Source of the DNA: Candidatus Eiseniibacteriota bacterium
GTDB lineage: Bacteria; Eisenbacteria; RBG-16-71-46; CAIMUX01
Length of the DNA: 16,179 nucleotides
Assembly: GCA_029569475.1 (NCBI GenBank)
Contig: JAKQSZ010000019.1
Span: 1-16,179, forward strand
Direction: 5' to 3'
Part shown: piece by piece, positions 13,943 to 16,179 of the stretch
Position numbering within the stretch: position 1 is the stretch's first letter
How the letters are laid out: every line of letters begins with the position of its first letter
Translations under genes and position numbers: made by a program
The notes under the pieces: model-generated
Told to the model about the DNA's origin: nothing
Databases searched by the model: none
Seen by the model: the letters and a program-made list of their open reading frames with translations, nothing else

Positions 13943-15006
13943 GCTTGACCCAAGTGCTGCGCGAGGGCGTGCGCCGGCAAGCCTCGGACATCCTCATCTC
14001 GGCCGGCTCTCCGGTCACCTACCACGTCTTCGGCGTCTTGCAGCGCGCGGAACCCCCGATTCCCTTGACCGCGGAGGACACCCGGATCCTGGTGCTGGAA
14101 CTGCTGGACAGCGATCAGCAGAGAGAACTCGAGGACCGCGGCGAGATCGACACCTCGGTGCACATCCCCGAGGTGGCCCGCTTCCGGGTCAATGCCTTCC
14201 GTCAGAAGTCGACCCTGGCCGCGGTTCTGCGGGTCGTGCCCTTCCAGGTGCCGCGCTACACCGAGATCGGCATCTCCGATCAATTGTTGATCCGGTTGAC
14301 CGGCATCCCCGACGGGCTCGTCCTGGTCACGGGACCGACCGGGGCGGGCAAGTCCACCACGGTGGCCAGCCTTCTCCAGTATCTCAACCTGGAGTCGGAG
14401 AAGGCGCGCCACATCATCACCATCGAGGATCCGATCGAGTTCATGATCGAGTCCAGCAACTGCGTGGTCGACCAGAGGGAACTCGGCGTCGACACGCGCA
14501 GCTACGCCTCGGGCCTCCGCTCGGCGCTGCGCCAGATGCCGCACATCATCTTCGTCGGCGAGATGCGGGACCGGGAGACGATCGAGATCGCGATGACCGC
14601 GGCCGAGACCGGCAACCTGGTCATCAGCACTCTCTCCACCCAGTCGGCCTCGAAGACAGTCAACCGGATCGTCGACGTCTTCCCGGTGCACGACCAGAAC
14701 GAAGTCCGCGCCCGCCTCTCCCTCAGCCTCCGCGCCACGATCTCCCAGGTCCTGCTGCCTCGCCGCGACCGGAGCGGGAGAGTCGCCGCCCGGGAGGTCC
14801 TGTTCGTGAACAACTCGGTGGCCAATCTGATTCGCGAGGGAAAGGTCCACCAGATCAACAACGTGATCGCCGGCGCCCGCGCCGAGGGGATGATGCTCCT
14901 CGATGAATCGCTGCTGCAGCTCTACCGCGACCGGCTGGTCGACGCGGCCGACATCGTCACACGCCTGCAGGACCCCGAGCGGATGCGCGCCGTGGTGGGC
15001 TCCTGA
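13936..15006 (+). CDS. pilT: PilT/PilU-type retraction ATPase with altered His box
   Basis: Predicted 356-residue cytoplasmic hexameric ATPase for pilus retraction, close to the usual PilT length. The PilT N-domain begins VERLTQVLREGVRRQASDIL, with LISAGSPVTYHVFG and then RFRVNAFRQKSTLAAVLR. Walker A is GPTGAGKST (133-141). The Asp box is ITIEDPIEF, the Walker B region is RQMPHIIFVGEMRD (199-212; catalytic Glu209 kept) and the C-terminal AIRNLIRE-like motif is SVANLIREGK (294-303). Oddities: the His box reads GNLVISTLST (226-235), so both conserved histidines are replaced, and the acidic residues before Walker B (usually EDPD) are QMPH. I chose the GTG at 13936 because GAGGAGA (13923-13929) lies upstream and it matches the PilT N-terminus; an ATG at 13813 would overlap pilQ by 53 bp. 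PilU is an alternative identity. Confidence 0.88.
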   Translation: MERLTQVLREGVRRQASDILISAGSPVTYHVFGVLQRAEPPIPLTAEDTRILVLELLDSDQQRELEDRGEIDTSVHIPEVARFRVNAFRQKSTLAAVLRVVPFQVPRYTEIGISDQLLIRLTGIPDGLVLVTGPTGAGKSTTVASLLQYLNLESEKARHIITIEDPIEFMIESSNCVVDQRELGVDTRSYASGLRSALRQMPHIIFVGEMRDRETIEIAMTAAETGNLVISTLSTQSASKTVNRIVDVFPVHDQNEVRARLSLSLRATISQVLLPRRDRSGRVAAREVLFVNNSVANLIREGKVHQINNVIAGARAEGMMLLDESLLQLYRDRLVDAADIVTRLQDPERMRAVVGS

Positions 15007-15126
15007 AAGTGCATTCAAAGATGTATTCCCGGTGGTTTTCTTCCTCGTTTCGCCATCAGAACGGTTGGCTGCCGTGTCCGCTGGGTCGCGGTACGCGGCT
15101 CGTCCCCGAACAACGGAGGGCATACC

Positions 15127-15870
15127 ATGGTTGAGCGACTGCTGACCCGGCTACGGCTGCGGCGCGTCCTGGACGCCTGGACCGGGTACCACGACCTGAT
15201 CACCAACAGCCTGGGCGATCCGATCGCGTCGCAAACCGAGGAGACGCGGTTCCTGCGGATCAAGGCCGAGGTGGCCGGCGCGATTCCGTTCCTGGCCTCG
15301 ATCTCCCCTGTCGAGTTGCACGAGGAGTCGCAGCGCTCCCTGGCGAAGCTCGACCAGCTCCTTCGGCGTCACCGGACGCTGGTGGCGGATCAACCCCTGA
15401 ACCCGGTGGAGCGCGAGGCTTTCGAGGAGGAGTGGCACGACCTGTACATTTTCTTGTGCAAGTTGCGCGGCGCCTCCGCCCGCGGAGGTGGCTCGCGCGA
15501 GCGCGCGGCCGGACTCCCGGCCGGTGGCGGATGGCGGGGCCGCCCGGCCGTCGGGCGCGGAGCCGCCGCCGGGTGGAAATGGTTCGGCAACGTGGCGGCG
15601 TTCGCAGTGAAGCTGCTGCTGATCGGGGTCCTGCTCTTCCTTCTCGGCCGCACCTTCGGATTTCACGGGGTGGATTCCCGTCCCGCCCTGGACGCGCCTT
15701 CTTCGGCGGAAGGGGCTTTGCGGAACTTCAGCGGCGCCCTGCAGGAACTGGCCGGCGGCGTCTCCCAAACCGCGCAGCCCTTCCTCTCCTCCTACGGGAT
15801 GCTGGCCGCGGCAGTCGCCGGGCTGGCTCTTCTCCTGGGACTTGGCTATTGGGTCTTCGCTCGCGGATAG
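15127..15870 (+). CDS. Hypothetical two-helix membrane protein downstream of pilT
   Basis: Predicted 247-residue protein that I do not recognise. The N-terminal 115 residues are charged and look alpha-helical (VERLLTRLRLRRVLDAWTGY, ESQRSLAKLDQLLRRHRTLV, REAFEEEWHDLYIFLCKL), with no signal peptide, so this part is probably cytoplasmic. A Gly/Arg-rich linker (116-149) follows. Then comes a transmembrane helix (about 152-178, with VKLLLIGVLLFLLGRTFGF), an extracytoplasmic loop of about 40 residues (LRNFSGALQELAGGVSQTAQ) and a second helix (about 222-245, with LAAAVAGLALLLGLGYWVF) ending almost at the C-terminus. GGAGG (15115-15119) lies 7 nt before the ATG. It follows pilT by 120 nt on the same strand and may be co-transcribed, but no family signature ties it to pili. 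Confidence 0.75.
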   Translation: MVERLLTRLRLRRVLDAWTGYHDLITNSLGDPIASQTEETRFLRIKAEVAGAIPFLASISPVELHEESQRSLAKLDQLLRRHRTLVADQPLNPVEREAFEEEWHDLYIFLCKLRGASARGGGSRERAAGLPAGGGWRGRPAVGRGAAAGWKWFGNVAAFAVKLLLIGVLLFLLGRTFGFHGVDSRPALDAPSSAEGALRNFSGALQELAGGVSQTAQPFLSSYGMLAAAVAGLALLLGLGYWVFARG

Positions 15871-16179
15871 AGCTTCACTGCTGCTTCGCAGGAACCTGGA
15901 CCGGGCCGCAACCGGGGGGGCAGATTCACGGCCATGGAAAGATCGACTTGATTCTGCCCCAACTCGATCCTTGAACCGGAGAAGGGTCGCAGGGGATCAC
16001 CTCCGCGCCGATCGCCAGGGCCTGTGTAGGTCCGAATGGGTATGCGCCCGGCGAACCACATCTGTTCGTGAGCGGCGCGAGCGGATACCGTCCGGTGGAT
16101 GGATGACCAGCGTGCAATAGCGGGTCGCGAACCCGTGTGCGGCGATCGGGGCCGTCAGTCGGTTTCGGTCTGCGACTTC
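15871..16179. other. Right-hand end, no supported gene
   Basis: No gene can be supported in these 309 bases. A minus-strand frame open from the right edge region to 15926 ends with DPSPVQGSSWGRIKSIF. This loosely resembles short C-terminal tails seen on secreted proteins in FCB-like genomes and might be the last part of a gene or gene remnant entering from the right. No T-rich terminator after the 15870 stop codon is evident. Confidence 0.35.

Noticed and set aside
13792..15123. 443-codon minus-strand open frame over pilT
   Set aside because: Antisense shadow of pilT without domain features.

Overview
The window is GC-rich throughout, and its genes use GC-ending codons and good Shine-Dalgarno sites (GGAGG and AAGGAG types). 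It comes from a Gram-negative-type bacterium. The evidence is an outer-membrane secretin, a full type IVa pilus (T4aP) assembly set, a PEP-CTERM (exosortase-sorted) protein and an RCC1-repeat protein with a FlgD/Ig-like C-terminal sorting region. That mix is typical of FCB-like candidate phyla (Eisenbacteria and relatives) or planctomycete-like lineages. The phylum is inference; no rRNA or tRNA gene is visible.

Layout. (1) 1-912, minus strand: decayed, frameshifted RCC1-repeat/FlgD-like surface protein, running off the left edge. (2) 1145-1831, plus: short PEP-CTERM protein. (3) 1837-4219, minus: three-gene minor-pilin operon (PilV-like, PilX/DUF4900-like, PilW-like, in order of transcription), converging on the PEP-CTERM gene with only 5 bp between stop codons. 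(4) 4220-5401: 1.2 kb divergent intergenic region without a convincing gene. It contains an AT-richer island with a palindrome, a direct repeat and a promoter candidate. (5) 5402-15006, plus: the T4aP core in the order pilB, pilC, pilA, pilM, pilN, pilO, pilP, pilQ, pilT. (6) 15127-15870, plus: two-helix membrane protein of unknown function. (7) 15871-16179: no supported gene.

How the parts fit. PilB (extension ATPase) and PilT (retraction ATPase) act on the PilC platform to polymerise and depolymerise PilA. PilM, PilN, PilO and PilP form the alignment subcomplex linking the motor to the PilQ secretin. The three minus-strand proteins look like minor pilins that prime or cap the fibre. No prepilin peptidase (PilD) lies in the window, although PilA and the PilV- and PilW-like proteins carry its cleavage site.

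The most notable points are: a near-perfect c-di-GMP-binding MshEN motif pair in PilB; a PilT with both His-box histidines replaced; a PilM with a roughly 100-residue low-complexity insertion containing three 12-residue repeats; strong hairpins on both sides of pilA; a nine-unit 15-bp tandem repeat between pilA and pilM; and a decayed RCC1 gene whose frameshifts can be followed base by base. I see no clearly new multi-gene system. The novelty is in unusual versions of known parts and in one unknown membrane gene.
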